Positions 62,943-64,000 of a stretch of DNA of 64,000 nucleotides are shown here, piece by piece. Location: contig NZ_KB903359.1 of the NCBI RefSeq assembly GCF_000379665.1, forward strand, positions 1,207,340 to 1,271,339. Direction: 5' to 3'. The translations under genes were made by a program, and so were the position numbers. This stretch comes from Butyricimonas synergistica DSM 23225 (GTDB lineage: Bacteria > Bacteroidota > Bacteroidia > Bacteroidales > Marinifilaceae). How positions within the stretch are numbered: the stretch's first letter is position 1; each line of letters starts with the position of its first letter. The notes beneath the pieces are model-generated. The model was not told the origin of the DNA and ran no database searches. It saw only the letters and a program-made list of their open reading frames with translations.

Positions 62943-64000
62943 TTAATTTTTCTTCCCGTCCAATCCCGGAGCCGACAGAATCGGCAATATATCCTGAGAT
63001 TTAGCCTTCCGTTGTGTTTCCACCTTATTCACCAGAATTGTCGGAGAGATGGCAGTCACCGGAATAGAACCGGATTCGGCACCACACATACCCGTGAACA
63101 CGCGGGCATCATTACCGGCAAAGATAATATTCGAGAACATGGAAAGAGGAGTTCCGATCAAATCCACCCCGCGTACCAATTGGTCGGGACGTCCGTCAGC
63201 AAACACTTTATATACTTCCAACGGGGTAACGTTGAATGAATTTGTTCCACCTTTTCCGGTAAACGTGAATCCGCTCGTCACTTCTTTGAAGAAATAACCG
63301 TATTCCTTACCTTGTTTTTTCACTTCCTCGATCAACAACTGCCGTAATTCTTGAGGAGTCTTCGGGTTAGAGGTTTCGATCACCAAATTGGACTGCCGGG
63401 ATACGGGATCAAATCCTCCGGTAGCACGCGCGTGACCGTTAGAGCGAGGCTGTCCGTCAATCGGCGTACGAGTCATCAGGAACTCGTTCAACTTACCATT
63501 CACAACCACATCCACGCGTTCAGCCTTCACGCCTTGATCGTCGTATTTATAGAAACCGTTCAAATCCTCCCCGGCATACTCGCGAATCGTCGGATCGTCA
63601 TACACGTGCATATCAGCCGGCAACACGAACTCGCCCACCATCTTCTTGAAAGTCTGACCGTCACTCTCGCTTTTCATACGTTGTCCTTCCACGCGGTGAC
63701 CAAAAATCTCGTGAAAGAATACGCCGCTGGCAGGACCGGACAACAAAGCCGGACCCGTGTACGGGTCTACCATGGGTGCTACACGTAAAGCCTCCAATGT
63801 TTTTACCATCTCTTTCGCATCGGCAATGATCTTGTCGTTAGAAGGCAAATCTTCCGGGTTGTATGCAAAATAGGAAAGATTCAACGGCAATTCCATACCA
63901 TCGTCAGCCTTGGTTTCCCCGAACACCATAATTCGGGCGTACGGCAGATTCTGAACGACCTCTGTACCCTCGTTATCCACGAAATAACGTCTTTCCACAG
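62943..64000 (-). CDS. tldD: TldD-like metalloprotease (5' end beyond window)
   Basis: The C-terminal part, about 352 residues, of a TldD-family protease. FFHEIFGHRVEGQR contains the HExxxH zinc motif. DLNGFYKYDDQGVKAERVDVVVNGKLNEFLMTRTP and GRPDQLVRGVDLIGTPLSMFSNI are typical of TldD, with a late Cys in FTGMCGAESGSIP. The reading frame is open to the window edge, so the start and any signal peptide are not visible. It lies upstream of the TldE-like gene, and the two are expected to form a hetero-oligomer. Confidence 0.9.
   Translation of the reverse strand, partial: VERRYFVDNEGTEVVQNLPYARIMVFGETKADDGMELPLNLSYFAYNPEDLPSNDKIIADAKEMVKTLEALRVAPMVDPYTGPALLSGPASGVFFHEIFGHRVEGQRMKSESDGQTFKKMVGEFVLPADMHVYDDPTIREYAGEDLNGFYKYDDQGVKAERVDVVVNGKLNEFLMTRTPIDGQPRSNGHARATGGFDPVSRQSNLVIETSNPKTPQELRQLLIEEVKKQGKEYGYFFKEVTSGFTFTGKGGTNSFNVTPLEVYKVFADGRPDQLVRGVDLIGTPLSMFSNIIFAGNDARVFTGMCGAESGSIPVTAISPTILVNKVETQRKAKSQDILPILSAPGLDGKKN

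Overview
This window looks like a chromosomal segment of a gut-type member of the Bacteroidales. The reasons are promoters with the Bacteroidetes -7 box TAnnTTTG (seen at several genes), a UpxY-type capsule antiterminator, two DUF6266-like proteins, an RteC-like fragment and Bacteroides-style integrase and transposase sequences. My guess is Odoribacteraceae (Odoribacter or Butyricimonas), but that is an impression, not a measurement. Almost all genes lie on the minus strand. I see no rRNA, tRNA or CRISPR array.

Region 1 (1-1925) is the edge of mobile DNA: a tyrosine recombinase and a decayed IS1182-like transposase abutting a Nei/Fpg-like gene. Region 2 (1909-11875) holds general genes: the Nei-like glycosylase (no Pro2), a small GNAT protein, a GT2 plus GT-C/TPR glycosyltransferase pair, dnaK with a long upstream region that contains a dyad and a sigma-54-like site, a PAS hybrid histidine kinase and a small membrane protein.

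Region 3 (11922-33764) is cell envelope and division. An engB-xseA-xseB-dacB operon and a DEAD-box helicase precede a complete dcw operon, read right to left: mraZ-rsmH-ftsL-ftsI-murE-mraY-murD-ftsW-murG-murC-ftsQ-ftsA-ftsZ-ftsZ. Three 10-bp-spaced AAGTGG repeats in front of mraZ form a MraZ-type operator. The operon ends with two adjacent, clearly different ftsZ genes whose C-terminal tails differ.

Region 4 (33882-38594) is accessory: a DUF6266 / amidase / 3-TM holin-like / DUF6266 cassette, a DUF4143 ATPase flanked by 69-70 bp direct repeats, and a frameshifted RteC-like gene.

Region 5 (38622-54640) is a surface-polysaccharide operon with visible boundaries: a TTTG/TATATTTG promoter at 54427-54456, a leader of about 210 nt, upxY, and a strong terminator at 38622-38652. 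Its gene set (WecA-, WecB-, WecC- and WecG-like enzymes) predicts a lipid-linked GlcNAc-ManNAcA start, as in enterobacterial common antigen. Wzx, Wzy, a GT4, a hexapeptide acyltransferase and a contiguous PaaK-like ligase / AAC(3)-like acyltransferase / polysaccharide deacetylase block follow. The core (about 41.1-48.9 kb) is visibly more AT-rich than its flanks. A 136-bp element with 23-bp inverted ends lies upstream of the operon promoter.

Region 6 (54678-64000) holds a patatin/beta-barrel protein with an alpha/beta hydrolase, an outer-membrane protein with a lipoprotein phosphoesterase, a candidate structured RNA (possibly 6S), ybaK, and an exported TldE/TldD pair, the last cut by the window edge.
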